NCBI GenBank assembly: GCA_003670575.1
Contig: QWRD01000009.1
Span: 1-50,169 of the forward strand
Direction of reading: 5' to 3'
Length of the DNA: 50,169 nt
Origin: Chloroflexota bacterium
GTDB lineage: Bacteria > Chloroflexota > Dehalococcoidia > UBA2979
The position numbers and the translations under genes are program-made. Every line of letters starts with the position of its first letter. Within the stretch, counting starts at the first letter, position 1. The notes beneath the pieces were generated by a model. That model was given only the letters and a program-made list of their open reading frames with translations, did no database searches and was not told where the DNA came from. Below are positions 23,721 to 31,897 of this stretch, piece after piece.

Positions 23721-24881
23721 ATGAAACTGCACGAATATCAAGCGAAAGAACTGCTGGCTCGCTACGGCGTCCCCGTCCCCGCCAGCCAGGTCGCACGCAC
23801 GCCGGAAGAGGCGCAGCGCGCCGCCGAGGCGCTGGGCGGCAAGGTGGTCGTCAAGGCGCAGGTGCACGCGGGTGGCCGCGGCAAGGCCGGCGGCGTGAAG
23901 CTCTGCGCGACTCCCGCCGAGGCCCGCGCGGCCGCAGAGGCGCTGCTGGGCACCCGCCTGGTGACCGGCCAGAGTGGCCCCGGTGGCCAGCCGATCAATG
24001 AGGTGTTGGTGGAGGAAGCGGTCGACATCGCCCGCGAGCTCTACCTCGGCATCGTCATCGACAACTCCGCGGGAATGCCCCTCGTGATCTGCTCCGCCGC
24101 CGGCGGTATGGAGATCGAGGAGGTCGCGGAGCACAGCCCGGACCAGATCCATCGCCAGCTCATTGACCCGACAGTGGGGTTCCAAGGCTACCAGGCGCGT
24201 GCGCTGGCCTTCGCAACCGGACTGGAGGGTGACCTCAACCGCCCGGCGGTCGCACTGATCACGGCGCTCGCCAAGGCGTTTGTCGAGTGCGACGGCACGC
24301 TGGCGGAGATCAACCCGTTGGTCGTGACGACGGACGGTCGGCTGCTCGCCGCCGACGCAAAATTCTCCGTCGACGACAACGCCGACTACCGCCACGCGGA
24401 TCTCTTCAAACTGCAGGACAAGACGCAGGACGACGCGCTGGAGGTCGAGGCCAAGGACTCCGGCATCGAGAACTACGTGAAGTTGGACGGGAACATCGGC
24501 TGCCTCGTCAACGGCGCGGGCCTCGCGATGGCGACGATGGACGCGATTCAGTTCGAGGGCGGGATGCCCGCGAACTTCCTCGACATCGGCACGCAGAACG
24601 ACCCGGCGGCCGTCGCCGCGGCGCTGAAGATCATCGGCGCCGACCCGAACGTGAAGGCCGTGCTCGTCAACATCTTCGGCGGCCTCGCACGCACCGATGT
24701 GATCGCGGAGGGCGTCGTGCAGGCCAAGCGCGGCGGACTGCTTCCGCAGCCGACCGTGGTGCGACTGGCCGGCACCAACGTCGAAGCCGGCATGAAGATC
24801 CTCGATGACTCGGGCCTCGACCTGATTCGCGCCGACGGGTTCGCCGAGGCCGCGAGCAAGGTCGTCCAGGCCGCAGGCTAG
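23721..24881 (+). CDS. sucC: succinyl-CoA ligase subunit beta
   Basis: 386 residues, normal length. The N-terminal ATP-grasp domain starts [19 protein letters not shown] and includes [17 protein letters not shown]. The C-terminal CoA-ligase domain has [11 protein letters not shown] and [16 protein letters not shown]-type sequence ([16 protein letters not shown]). The enzyme joins succinate and CoA with ATP or GTP hydrolysis, or runs in reverse to make ATP in the TCA cycle. The alpha subunit follows after 35 bases in the same orientation with its own ribosome site, forming the usual operon. Confidence 0.97.
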   Translation: MKLHEYQAKELLARYGVPVPASQVARTPEEAQRAAEALGGKVVVKAQVHAGGRGKAGGVKLCATPAEARAAAEALLGTRLVTGQSGPGGQPINEVLVEEAVDIARELYLGIVIDNSAGMPLVICSAAGGMEIEEVAEHSPDQIHRQLIDPTVGFQGYQARALAFATGLEGDLNRPAVALITALAKAFVECDGTLAEINPLVVTTDGRLLAADAKFSVDDNADYRHADLFKLQDKTQDDALEVEAKDSGIENYVKLDGNIGCLVNGAGLAMATMDAIQFEGGMPANFLDIGTQNDPAAVAAALKIIGADPNVKAVLVNIFGGLARTDVIAEGVVQAKRGGLLPQPTVVRLAGTNVEAGMKILDDSGLDLIRADGFAEAASKVVQAAG

Positions 24882-24916
24882 CACTAGCAGCACTATCACC
24901 CGGAAGGGGAAACACG

Positions 24917-25798
24917 ATGGGCGTACTTCTCGACGAGAACACACGAGTCGTCATCCAGGGCTTCGGCGGCGCGGGCCAGCGCGAGGCGCGTAACTCGCTG
25001 GACTACGGCACGAAGGTCGTAGCAGGCGTCACGCCGGGCCGCGGCGGCCAGTTGATCGAGGGCGTGCCGATCCGCAACACCGTGCGCCAGGCAGTCGACG
25101 AGTTCGGCGCGAACGTCTCGCTGATCTTCGTGCCCGCACCGTTCGCAGCGGACGCGATCATCGAGGCGGCCGACGCTGGCCTGGCCACGATCATCTGCAT
25201 CACCGAGGGCATCGCGATCCGCGACATGGTGGGCGTGAAGCGCTACCTGCGCGGTTCCAGCTCACGGCTGATCGGCCCCAACTGCCCCGGCGTGATCACC
25301 GTAGCCTCGCACGCACGCGCGGGCATCATGCCCGTGGACGTGTACATGCCCGGCAGCGTCGGCGTCATCTCGCGCTCCGGCACGCTGGTGTACGAGACCG
25401 TCGATCAGCTCACGCGCGCGGGCATCGGCCAGACCTCCAGCGTCGGCGTCGGCGGCGACCCGATCATCGGCACCACTCAGCGCGAGGCGCTCCAGCTGTT
25501 CGAGGAAGACCCGGACACCGCGGCGATCGTGCTCATCGGTGAGATCGGTGGCACCGCGGAGCAGGAGGCCGCCGACTACATCAAGCAGATGACCAAGCCG
25601 GTAGTCGCGTTCATCGCGGGTGCTACGGCGCCTCCCGGCCGTCGCATGGGCCACGCTGGCGCGATCATCGCGGGCAAGGCTGGCACCGCCCAGGCAAAGC
25701 AGAGCGCGCTCATGGCCGCCGGGGCCACGGTTGTGCAGTCCCCGTCGCAGATCGGTGCGACCATGCTGCAGGTGCTCAAGGAGCGCGGCCTGGCGTAG
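24917..25798 (+). CDS. sucD: succinyl-CoA ligase subunit alpha
   Basis: 293 residues. The Rossmann CoA-binding domain starts [16 protein letters not shown] and has VTPGRGGQ. The ligase domain includes GPNCPGVI and [14 protein letters not shown]. The catalytic, transiently phosphorylated His is in [13 protein letters not shown]. One variation is GGAG for the common TGKQG-type turn near the N-terminus. The gene ends 43 bases before a strong terminator, so sucCD is a two-gene operon. Confidence 0.97.
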   Translation: MGVLLDENTRVVIQGFGGAGQREARNSLDYGTKVVAGVTPGRGGQLIEGVPIRNTVRQAVDEFGANVSLIFVPAPFAADAIIEAADAGLATIICITEGIAIRDMVGVKRYLRGSSSRLIGPNCPGVITVASHARAGIMPVDVYMPGSVGVISRSGTLVYETVDQLTRAGIGQTSSVGVGGDPIIGTTQREALQLFEEDPDTAAIVLIGEIGGTAEQEAADYIKQMTKPVVAFIAGATAPPGRRMGHAGAIIAGKAGTAQAKQSALMAAGATVVQSPSQIGATMLQVLKERGLA

Positions 25799-25840
25799 TC
25801 GCTTCGTCGTATCATCGCTTCGGCGAAGCACGACGAGACA

Positions 25841-25872
25841 CAGAAGAGCCGCCCCGTGGGGCGGCTCTTCTG
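25841..25872 (+). terminator. sucCD terminator
   Basis: A long stem (AGAAGAGCCGCCCC with GGGGCGGCTCTTCT) lies 43 bases after the sucD stop, followed by TTACC. It is nearly symmetric and could also stop transcription arriving from the HU gene on the minus strand. Confidence 0.8.
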
Positions 25873-25967
25873 TTACCTACCAGTCGCGCCTACCGGCGGT
25901 CGCTGACGTGAGCGGTCCTCGCTCGAGATCAGGACTGCCCCGGATCAGGCCCGTCGATGGCCGACGT

Positions 25968-26270
25968 TTAGTACTTGATCTTCGGAGCTGGCGTCTGGCC
26001 GTTGACGACGCGCTTCAGCTCGGCGGCGGCGGTGAACTTCGGCGCCTTCGAGGCGGCGACCTTCACGGCGGCACCGGTCTGCGGGTTGCGCGCGACGCGA
26101 GCCTTGCGCTGGGTCTGGCTGAACTTGCCCAGACCGGGGTAGGACACGTCGTCGCCCTTCCGGACTGCAGCCTGCACCAGGTCACGGAAGGTGCTCAGCA
26201 CGGCCTCCACGTCCTTGTTCGTGGTGCCAGCGGCGTTCGCCACCGCGGCGATCAGGTCGCTCTTGTTCAT
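25968..26270 (-). CDS. HU-family nucleoid protein
   Basis: 100 residues starting MNKSDLIAAVANAAG, the typical HU helix pair. The beta-arm region reads GLGKFSQTQRKARVARNPQTG, with the Arg-Asn-Pro intercalating tip. The tail (LKRVVNGQTPAPKIKY) is a few residues longer than in E. coli HU and ends with a basic stretch. HU binds and bends DNA without sequence specificity as a dimer. No partner gene is adjacent; it is transcribed alone. Confidence 0.95.
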   Translation of the reverse strand: MNKSDLIAAVANAAGTTNKDVEAVLSTFRDLVQAAVRKGDDVSYPGLGKFSQTQRKARVARNPQTGAAVKVAASKAPKFTAAAELKRVVNGQTPAPKIKY

Positions 26271-26349
26271 CGGGGATGCTCCTTCTCCGAGGTTCAGCGC
26301 CGCCGGTCGTCAAACCGTCCTCGCTATTGTTCATGCGCTGCGCTCTTTA

Positions 26350-26378
26350 TTAGTAGCGCAATCGCCCATACTGAGCAA
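26350..26378 (-). promoter_or_regulatory. HU promoter
   Basis: On the minus strand TTGCTC (26378-26373) and TACTAA (26355-26350) are 17 bases apart. An inverted repeat TGCGCT...AGCGCA (26339-26344 and 26355-26360) overlaps the -10 box and could be an operator. Confidence 0.45.
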
Positions 26379-26479
26379 GGGGTTCACAAATAAATCGCAG
26401 CAATGCAGCGGCAAATCTGGCCTCGGACATCCTCCGGCGTGTATGCAACAATGGTTCCGCCTCGAACAGCAGGAGGCCG

Positions 26480-26602
26480 ATGTGGGAGAGACCGATGCCC
26501 GAGACGCCCAAGGCCTCGAAGGAACTGACCCCGTGGGAGAAGGCAGTGGAGATGGTGATCACGATCGATCGCGCAGCGTTGGAATTCCTGAAGGACAAGT
26601 GA
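26480..26602 (+). CDS. micro-ORF paired with the Doc-like toxin, probable antitoxin
   Basis: A 40-residue ORF, acidic and helical: it ends with ...LTPWEKAVEMVITIDRAALEFLKDK. AGGAGG (26471-26476) lies 3 bases before the first ATG. A second in-frame ATG at 26495 has GGAG at better spacing, so the true start may be there (35 residues). The TGA at 26600-26602 overlaps the GTG start of the Doc-like gene (GTGA). Gene order, size and coupling fit a type II antitoxin, but the sequence does not match Phd or other families that I know. The function is inferred only from position. Confidence 0.5.
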   Translation: MWERPMPETPKASKELTPWEKAVEMVITIDRAALEFLKDK

Positions 26603-27303
26603 CGGGCGACCCGGCTTACGTCTGGCCGACGTTCGAAGACATCGAAGTCGGACTCGCCCGGCTGGCAAGTCGGCTCTACGGATCGCCGGAGCAGGCCTCC
26701 CCGTCATTCCGTATCGAGAGCCGTGCACTGCTCGAATCCGCGCTCGGTCTGCCCCATCAGCCGTACTACGAGACCTTCGCCGAGAAACTCGCCGCGCTCG
26801 TGCGCTCCATCGCGTGCAACCACGCGCTGGCTGACGGCAACAAGCGGCTGGCGATGACCGTATTGCACTCGACGTTGGTGCTGAACGGTTATGTATGGCT
26901 CTGGTCGAGCGAGGATGCCGCGCATGCGATCCTCCGCGCCGCCAGCGGTGACAGCGACTTCCGGTGGCTCGCTGAATTCATCGAGCTTTTCACGGCACCG
27001 TCGACTCTCCCCTTGTCCACCTTCAGCCTCGATGAACTCGTACGTGCCTGGCCACAGGCGGTCGAGCGAGGCTGGCACGAATCCGCGCCCGGCACCACGC
27101 AGAGGCGTCCCGTCAATGATCACCCCACGGACGGCCCGACATATCTACGGGAACGCCCGGCGGTATTCGTGGCAGATAGCGCGGTGCACCTCATTCGAGA
27201 TGCCATCTCCTGTCTCGCACACGGCAAGGAACGAGAAGCGTCCGAACCCGTCCGTGGGGTACTCGCCGCTATGCGCCAGACCGTGCCTGCCGCGCCACCT
27301 TAG
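26599..27303 (+). CDS. Doc/Fic-family protein with long C-terminal extension
   Basis: 234 residues from a GTG start coupled to the upstream micro-ORF. Residues about 5-130 are a Doc-type Fic domain: YVWPTFEDIEVGLARLASRL, RIESRALLESALGLPHQPYYETF, and the Fic motif HALADGNKR. The canonical motif is HPFxDGNKR, so the residues after His differ but His, Asp, Gly, Asn, Lys and Arg are kept. Doc enzymes phosphorylate EF-Tu and stop translation; Fic relatives add AMP. The last 100 residues are extra compared with the usual 125-residue Doc and have no recognised domain. It lies directly before tRNA-Ser. Confidence 0.75.
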   Translation: MTGDPAYVWPTFEDIEVGLARLASRLYGSPEQASPSFRIESRALLESALGLPHQPYYETFAEKLAALVRSIACNHALADGNKRLAMTVLHSTLVLNGYVWLWSSEDAAHAILRAASGDSDFRWLAEFIELFTAPSTLPLSTFSLDELVRAWPQAVERGWHESAPGTTQRRPVNDHPTDGPTYLRERPAVFVADSAVHLIRDAISCLAHGKEREASEPVRGVLAAMRQTVPAAPP

Positions 27304-27352
27304 TACCCCCACCTTGCCTCGCGCCCTCCGTGCCCATACGATCGGCATCCGC

Positions 27353-27444
27353 GGAGGGGTCGCATAGTGGCCGAGTGCGGGCGCCTGCTAAGCGCTTATC
27401 GAGGGTTTCCTCGATCGTGGGTTCGAATCCCACCCCCTCCGCCA
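27353..27444 (+). tRNA. tRNA-Ser (anticodon GCT)
   Basis: A full cloverleaf is visible. The acceptor stem GGAGGGG pairs with CCCCTCC, the discriminator is G and CCA is encoded. The T-arm is GTGGG-TTCGAAT-CCCAC, and the long variable arm typical of class II tRNAs is CGAGG-GTTT-CCTCG. The anticodon loop reads CTGCTAA with GCT at 27387-27389, which decodes AGC and AGU. It sits 86 bases before miaB. Confidence 0.95.
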
Positions 27445-27529
27445 CTCTGATCCACTAGGCGAGTCATCCGACGATTCACTCGCCGAGGCACCACCCGCCG
27501 CAACTTCCGGAACCGACGCAGGAGCACCG

Positions 27530-28834
27530 ATGCCCGCCTTCCACATCTGGACGCTCGGCTGCCAGATGAACGTCGCCGACTCCCTCAAGCTCGCCGCGGG
27601 CCTCGAACGCCTCGGCTGGAGCGAGGCTGCCGAGGAGTCGGGCGCCGACCTCGTCGTCATCAACACCTGCTCCGTCCGCCAACACGCCGAGGATCGCGCG
27701 TACGGCCGCATGCACGTCCTACGTCAGCGTCGCGAGGCGGGCGGGCAATTCCAGCTGGCGGTGATGGGCTGCATGGTGGGCCCCAAGACTGATGATCTTC
27801 GCCGCCGTTTCCCGATGGTCGATGTCTGGGCGCGTCCGCAGGAGTTCGAGCCGATCCTGACCGCCGCCGGCGTCGTGCGCGATGCGTCGGAAGGCGAGTT
27901 CTGGACCAAGACGTTCGCGACCCCCACCGGCCCGACCGCGTACGTGCCGGTGGTGCATGGCTGCGACAAGTTCTGCACCTACTGCATCGTCCCGCTGCGG
28001 CGCGGACGAGAGCGCTCCCGCCCCGTCGCCGAGGTGCTCGCGGAGATTCGGCATCTCGCCGCCAACGGCATCCGCGAGGTGACGCTGCTGGGCCAGACCG
28101 TGGAGGCGTACGGTCACGACCTCGATGGCGTGGACACCGGCGCCGACCTTGCAACGCTGTTCGAGGGTATCGAACGCATCGATGGCATCGTGCGCACGCG
28201 CTTCCTCACCTCGTACCCGAAGGACATGACCGACCGCATCATCGATGCCGTCGCCGACCTCCCGAAGGTCTGCGAGCACTTCAACATCCCCGTGCAGTCC
28301 GGCGACGACACGATGCTGGCGCGTATGCGCCGCGGCTACACCGTCGCCGAGTACGAGGAGCGCGTGGATCGCATCCGCAGCCGCATGCCGAACGTCGCAC
28401 TCGCGACCGATGTGATCGTCGGCGCACCGGGCGAGACCGACGCAGAGTTCGGCAACACCGTCGCGCTGCTGGATCGCATCGGCTTCGACGTCATCCATGT
28501 CGCCGCATACTCGCCGCGCCCCGGCACCTTCGCGCATCGCAACCAGCCGGACGACGTGCCTGCCGAGGTGAAGCGCGAACGGCTACAGATCATCGAGGCG
28601 CTACACGCCGACTCCGCTGCGCGTATCAACCGCCGCACGCTTGGCCGCGATGTCGAGGTGCTGGTGGAGCGCGAACTCGAGGGGCGCTCCACCGGCCGCA
28701 CGCGCGGCGGGCAACTGGTGCACTTCGATGGCGTTGGGCAGCTGGGCAGCCTTGTGCAGGTGCAAGTCGCCGAGGTGACGCCGTGGTCGCTGCACGGTCA
28801 ACTCGCCTCGGACCTGCGGCTCGCGCTGCTGTAG
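27530..28834 (+). CDS. miaB: tRNA-2-methylthio-N6-dimethylallyladenosine synthase (MiaB family)
   Basis: 434 residues with an AGGAGC site. The N-terminal UPF0004 domain has WTLGCQMNVADS, INTCSVRQHAEDR and VMGCMVG with the three Cys of the auxiliary 4Fe-4S cluster. The radical-SAM motif is CDKFCTYCIVP. The TRAM domain follows at about 365-434. The enzyme adds a methylthio group to i6A37 of tRNAs reading U-starting codons. It is one of several tRNA-linked genes near tRNA-Ser. Of the related families, the NxCSVR-type sequence and single TRAM domain favour MiaB over RimO or MtaB. Confidence 0.93.
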   Translation: MPAFHIWTLGCQMNVADSLKLAAGLERLGWSEAAEESGADLVVINTCSVRQHAEDRAYGRMHVLRQRREAGGQFQLAVMGCMVGPKTDDLRRRFPMVDVWARPQEFEPILTAAGVVRDASEGEFWTKTFATPTGPTAYVPVVHGCDKFCTYCIVPLRRGRERSRPVAEVLAEIRHLAANGIREVTLLGQTVEAYGHDLDGVDTGADLATLFEGIERIDGIVRTRFLTSYPKDMTDRIIDAVADLPKVCEHFNIPVQSGDDTMLARMRRGYTVAEYEERVDRIRSRMPNVALATDVIVGAPGETDAEFGNTVALLDRIGFDVIHVAAYSPRPGTFAHRNQPDDVPAEVKRERLQIIEALHADSAARINRRTLGRDVEVLVERELEGRSTGRTRGGQLVHFDGVGQLGSLVQVQVAEVTPWSLHGQLASDLRLALL

Positions 28835-28877
28835 CACGCCGGCCCACCGGCACACGGTCGTCCGAGGCGGTACACCC

Positions 28878-29522
28878 ATGTCTGAGCAGCGCGAGCCGGT
28901 CACCGCAACGATTGTCGTGATCTTCGCGATCATCGACGACGCGCTGCAGGTGTTGCTGGTGCATCGTAGTGCGCCGCCGGAGCAGGGCCTGTGGGCGCTG
29001 CCCGGCGGACGCTGGGACGGCTCCACCACCCTCGAGGAGGCTGCGGCCGCAAAGCTCATCGACGAGACCGGCGCGCGCGATCTCTATCTGGAGCAGCTGT
29101 TCACCGCATCCAACCTGGACGCTGTACAGGCTGGCGTGGCGGTAGCGTACTTCGCGCTTGTCGATGAGCAAGCAGTGCGACTGCGCACCTCACAGGAGTG
29201 GCCGCCCGCCTGGCATCGCGTCGATGCACTGCCGCCGCTGGCGTTTCGCAACAACGAGGTGATCGCACAGGCCGTGGCCCGCGTGCGCGCGAAACTCGAC
29301 TACACGAACATCGCGTTCGGGCTGCTCCCGGAGCAGTTCACGTTGCGCGAACTCCAGTCGGCATACGAGGCGATCCTCGGCACCGCGCTGGACCGCCGCA
29401 ACTTCCGCAAGCGGATGCTACAGACCGAAGTGATCGAGCCGACCGGCGAGGTGCGCCGCATGGGGGCGCACCGGCCGGCACAACTCTATCGCTTCACCAG
29501 TCGCGAGCCGGTCTTCCTCTAG
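28878..29522 (+). CDS. NrtR-like Nudix-fold transcriptional regulator
   Basis: 214 residues. An N-terminal Nudix domain (ATIVVIFAIIDDALQVLLVHRS, LPGGRWDG) is followed by a winged-helix C-terminal domain (TLRELQSAYEAILG, LDRRNFRKRMLQTEVIEPTG). That domain pair is the NrtR layout. The Nudix box is degenerate: where catalysis needs REUxEE the sequence has KLIDET, losing the metal-binding Glu, as in NrtR proteins that bind ADP-ribose without hydrolysing much of it. NrtR represses NAD synthesis genes. nadA, nadB and nadC lie 3-7 kb downstream and nadA carries a perfect palindrome behind its promoter, so regulation of those genes is a reasonable inference. A plain Nudix hydrolase is the alternative. 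Confidence 0.8.
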   Translation: MSEQREPVTATIVVIFAIIDDALQVLLVHRSAPPEQGLWALPGGRWDGSTTLEEAAAAKLIDETGARDLYLEQLFTASNLDAVQAGVAVAYFALVDEQAVRLRTSQEWPPAWHRVDALPPLAFRNNEVIAQAVARVRAKLDYTNIAFGLLPEQFTLRELQSAYEAILGTALDRRNFRKRMLQTEVIEPTGEVRRMGAHRPAQLYRFTSREPVFL

Positions 29523-29579
29523 ACTGCCCCGCCGCCGCGACGCGACGCCGAGGCGCGGTCGACCAGCCCCGCCCGGACG

Positions 29580-29885
29580 CTAGACCTTGGGCGCGTAGTT
29601 CGCCTCGTACGAGTGCTCCTCGTGCGAACCCAGCTCGACGAGGTTATGCAGGTCGGCGCGGATCTTGAAGTCATCCGGCTGCTGCGCAGCGTGCGCCGCG
29701 TCCGCCGCCGACTCCCACACTGCGAGTCGACCGGTCAGCCCGGATCCACCCTCGCGCTGGATGCGATAGCCGACGAGGTAGCCGGGCTGCGACTCGTGCA
29801 GCAGCACCAGATCATCGAGCAGGTGGTGGACGGCCTCTTCGTCGCCGGACTTCGGCTTCATGAGCGAGAGACGGATGTACGACAT
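29580..29885 (-). CDS. small Dabb/ABM-like ferredoxin-fold protein
   Basis: 101 residues from the ATG at 29885 with a GGGGG tract upstream. The sequence MSYIRLSLMKPKSGDEEAVHHLLDDL, then PGYLVGYRIQREG, LAVWESAADAAHAAQQPD, is the beta-alpha-beta layout of dimeric alpha-beta barrel proteins (Dabb or antibiotic biosynthesis monooxygenase-like). The usual metal-free catalytic residues are not visible, so the substrate and reaction are unknown. It lies convergent to the Nudix gene and downstream of the HEPN module on the same strand. Confidence 0.6.
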   Translation of the reverse strand: MSYIRLSLMKPKSGDEEAVHHLLDDLVLLHESQPGYLVGYRIQREGGSGLTGRLAVWESAADAAHAAQQPDDFKIRADLHNLVELGSHEEHSYEANYAPKV

Positions 29886-29967
29886 GGAAACCCCCTTCAA
29901 TCCCGCAGACGCGGTTCTGCGCACTTCATACTGCCATGCCCCGCCTCGACGCGGGAGGGGCCGTTGG

Positions 29968-30636
29968 TCACGGGTTGTGGGGGCCGGGCGGGGTGCGATA
30001 GACCGATGCGAGGTAGCGACTCGCCTGCGCACAATCCTCAACTGCGTCCCGCACGTAAACGAGCATCTCGTCAACCGTATGCTGGAGTTCCACAAATTCA
30101 GATACGGGCGGGCACAAGTGCTGGCCGTGAGCAATCTCGTTCCGAGCCTTGACCAACCGTTGGTCGATGAGTTGTTCCTTCAGTTCAAAATAACTGAAGT
30201 CGACGCCGACACCAGCGAGGACGTCACGGAGAACGCTCGAACTCAGGTTCGACCGCATCGAGATGCTTTCGGGGAGGGCGGCCCGGGTAGCCGCCTGCTC
30301 GCGGACAAAGGCAGCGAAGTCAACATGGAGACTGATTGACGACGCCTCCGCGAGTTCGCCGATCTTGCGCTGGAAAGCGAGCCCCAGAAGACATGGCGCC
30401 AACTGGTCGTGTGTGAGGCGGAGGGATCGCACGTAATTCAGGTAGTACTCGATCGCGCACCGGATGAAGCCTTCCCAGTGTGCGTATAGCAACGCGATGC
30501 CGCTCCTAACGAGAGCATCGCGCTTCGGTCCATCTGCTGCCTGGGCGTCAAGGCTGAGCGATGCCAGTTCCTTGCGACGCCAAGCGAGCTCCTCGTCAAG
30601 CCTTTCGTGAAGCTCCTCCTTCGTCCGTATCTTCAT
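29968..30636 (-). CDS. MAE_28990-type HEPN-domain protein (predicted RNase toxin)
   Basis: 222 residues from the ATG at 30636, which overlaps the upstream TGA (ATGA). The helical N-terminal half has the family hallmark YAHWEGFIRCAIEYYLNYV. The later HEPN motif is KARNEIAHG with Arg165 and His170, the R-x4-H residues that cut RNA in HEPN ribonucleases. The last 25 residues are less conserved. HEPN proteins of this family act as toxins or defence effectors. The partner gene, a DUF262 protein, is upstream and translationally coupled, so the two proteins probably form one system. The pair sits between core genes with no phage neighbour. Confidence 0.75.
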   Translation of the reverse strand: MKIRTKEELHERLDEELAWRRKELASLSLDAQAADGPKRDALVRSGIALLYAHWEGFIRCAIEYYLNYVRSLRLTHDQLAPCLLGLAFQRKIGELAEASSISLHVDFAAFVREQAATRAALPESISMRSNLSSSVLRDVLAGVGVDFSYFELKEQLIDQRLVKARNEIAHGQHLCPPVSEFVELQHTVDEMLVYVRDAVEDCAQASRYLASVYRTPPGPHNP

Positions 30637-31748
30637 GGCCGGAAGTGCGCCCGCCCCCATGGAACCACGTATGGAATTCGCAGGTTGCCGCGGATGCCAC
30701 TGCCCGAATGGGCGCGCCAGTCGGCGTTCGCCCACATCGATTGAATCCGTTCGCGCAGCCGGGCATTCCGATCGGGGGGATTCAGCCCCTGCCACCCGTC
30801 GAGACTCGCCGCCAACCCGACCGCGATCGTCTCAAATGCTGACACTGAGAATCCGCCGAGGAACCTCTGCTTCACGGGGTCGTAACGGCGAAAGGCGTCG
30901 TCTCCGAGAGCCTCGGCAAGCAGCGCGAAAGTCCCGGCAAACCGCGCTTCGGCAGCCCTCTGATCAAACTTGTCATCCATCGCGAACGTGAGCATCCTTG
31001 CTGTCAGGAAGTCGCCCACATCCACGATCTGCTTGAGCTTTTCGTCCGTCGCGTCACAGGCAAAGAACCGGAGTGCTAGCTCAAGATCGTAGCGCTCCTC
31101 GTCCTGCCGCTCCGATGTGGCGATGCTGTCACGGAACACCGAAAGGCCAGCGAGGCGCTCAAACCAGATGTGAAAGTCCCGGTTTACCGTGATCAAGACA
31201 CAGTTGCGTACTTCTTGAGGTGTGAGCTGGGTACCACCGGTGTTCAACCGCTGGAACAGCTCGTACTTCGTGCCTGGATCGCTTTCCTTCTTGATGATGT
31301 TGATCGCCAGTTTCGAGCGCTTTATCGCCAGTCGCTGCGCGTTGGTCAGAGACTGGCCTTCATCGTCCTCGTTCTCCCAGTACTTGCCAGCCAACGCCGG
31401 CAAGTACGCCGTAGCCAACAGAGCGGGCGCAGTGCGCACTTGGCCGCTCTCATCCCGCCACTCACCCATGAACTCGAAAAGCGTCGAGAGCCGCTGAAGC
31501 CCGTCAATTACGTCCCAAACACCATCTTCTCGCTGCGAGACAAAGATGGATGGAAGGGGGATACCGAGAAGGATTGACTCGATCAGACGACTCTTCTGCT
31601 GGGCAGTCCAACGAAAGTAGCGCTGGAACTCCGGATGGATATCCAACTCGCCGCTCTTGTACATGCTGACGATCTCGCCAATCGACATCGCGTAGGCATC
31701 GGTGTGTATCTCCTTGGCCTTCGCATCGATCTCTTCTTGGAGTCCCAT
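30633..31748 (-). CDS. DUF262 (GmrSD N-terminal-like) protein
   Basis: 371 residues. The N-terminal DUF262 domain starts at about 20 with MSIGEIVSMYKSGELDIHPEFQRYFRW, followed by QKSRLIESILLGIPLPSIFV and the signature DGLQRLSTL; the family consensus is DGQQR, so the first Gln is Leu here. FQRLNTGGTQLTPQEVRN completes the family core. DUF262 has a ParB-like fold with NTP-dependent nuclease activity in GmrS. There is no DUF1524 HNH domain at the C-terminus, so this is not GmrSD itself. The 4-bp overlap with the HEPN gene points to one functional unit, with HEPN taking the nuclease role. Confidence 0.8.
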   Translation of the reverse strand: MGLQEEIDAKAKEIHTDAYAMSIGEIVSMYKSGELDIHPEFQRYFRWTAQQKSRLIESILLGIPLPSIFVSQREDGVWDVIDGLQRLSTLFEFMGEWRDESGQVRTAPALLATAYLPALAGKYWENEDDEGQSLTNAQRLAIKRSKLAINIIKKESDPGTKYELFQRLNTGGTQLTPQEVRNCVLITVNRDFHIWFERLAGLSVFRDSIATSERQDEERYDLELALRFFACDATDEKLKQIVDVGDFLTARMLTFAMDDKFDQRAAEARFAGTFALLAEALGDDAFRRYDPVKQRFLGGFSVSAFETIAVGLAASLDGWQGLNPPDRNARLRERIQSMWANADWRAHSGSGIRGNLRIPYVVPWGRAHFRP

Positions 31749-31800
31749 CCGTCACCCCCAATCACACTCCGAATGCAGCACATCCATTCGCCCCCCCGCA

Positions 31801-31830
31801 TTGACGTGCGCGTGACCCTTCGCGTATCCT
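31801..31830 (+). promoter_or_regulatory. nadA promoter
   Basis: TTGACG (31801-31806) and TATCCT (31825-31830) are 18 bases apart and are near-consensus boxes. Transcription would begin near 31837. The divergent DUF262 gene starts at 31748, so part of this region may drive it as well. Confidence 0.65.
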
Positions 31831-31845
31831 CTACGCAGGCTACTT

Positions 31846-31862
31846 TGCGTACGTAGTACGCA
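31846..31862. promoter_or_regulatory. perfect 17-bp palindrome, candidate repressor operator for nadA
   Basis: TGCGTACGTAGTACGCA has two perfect 7-bp arms around GTA. It sits just downstream of the predicted transcription start and 35 bases before the nadA ATG, where a bound dimer would block transcription. The NrtR-like protein encoded 3 kb upstream is the leading candidate to bind it. Confidence 0.65.
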
Positions 31863-31897
31863 TGCTGGCACAGCGTCCACCCGCGAGGATTGCGACC

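Noticed and set aside
27145-27348. Minus-strand frame opposite the end of the Doc-like gene
   Set aside because: It is antisense to a domain-bearing gene, lacks a convincing ribosome site and matches no family.
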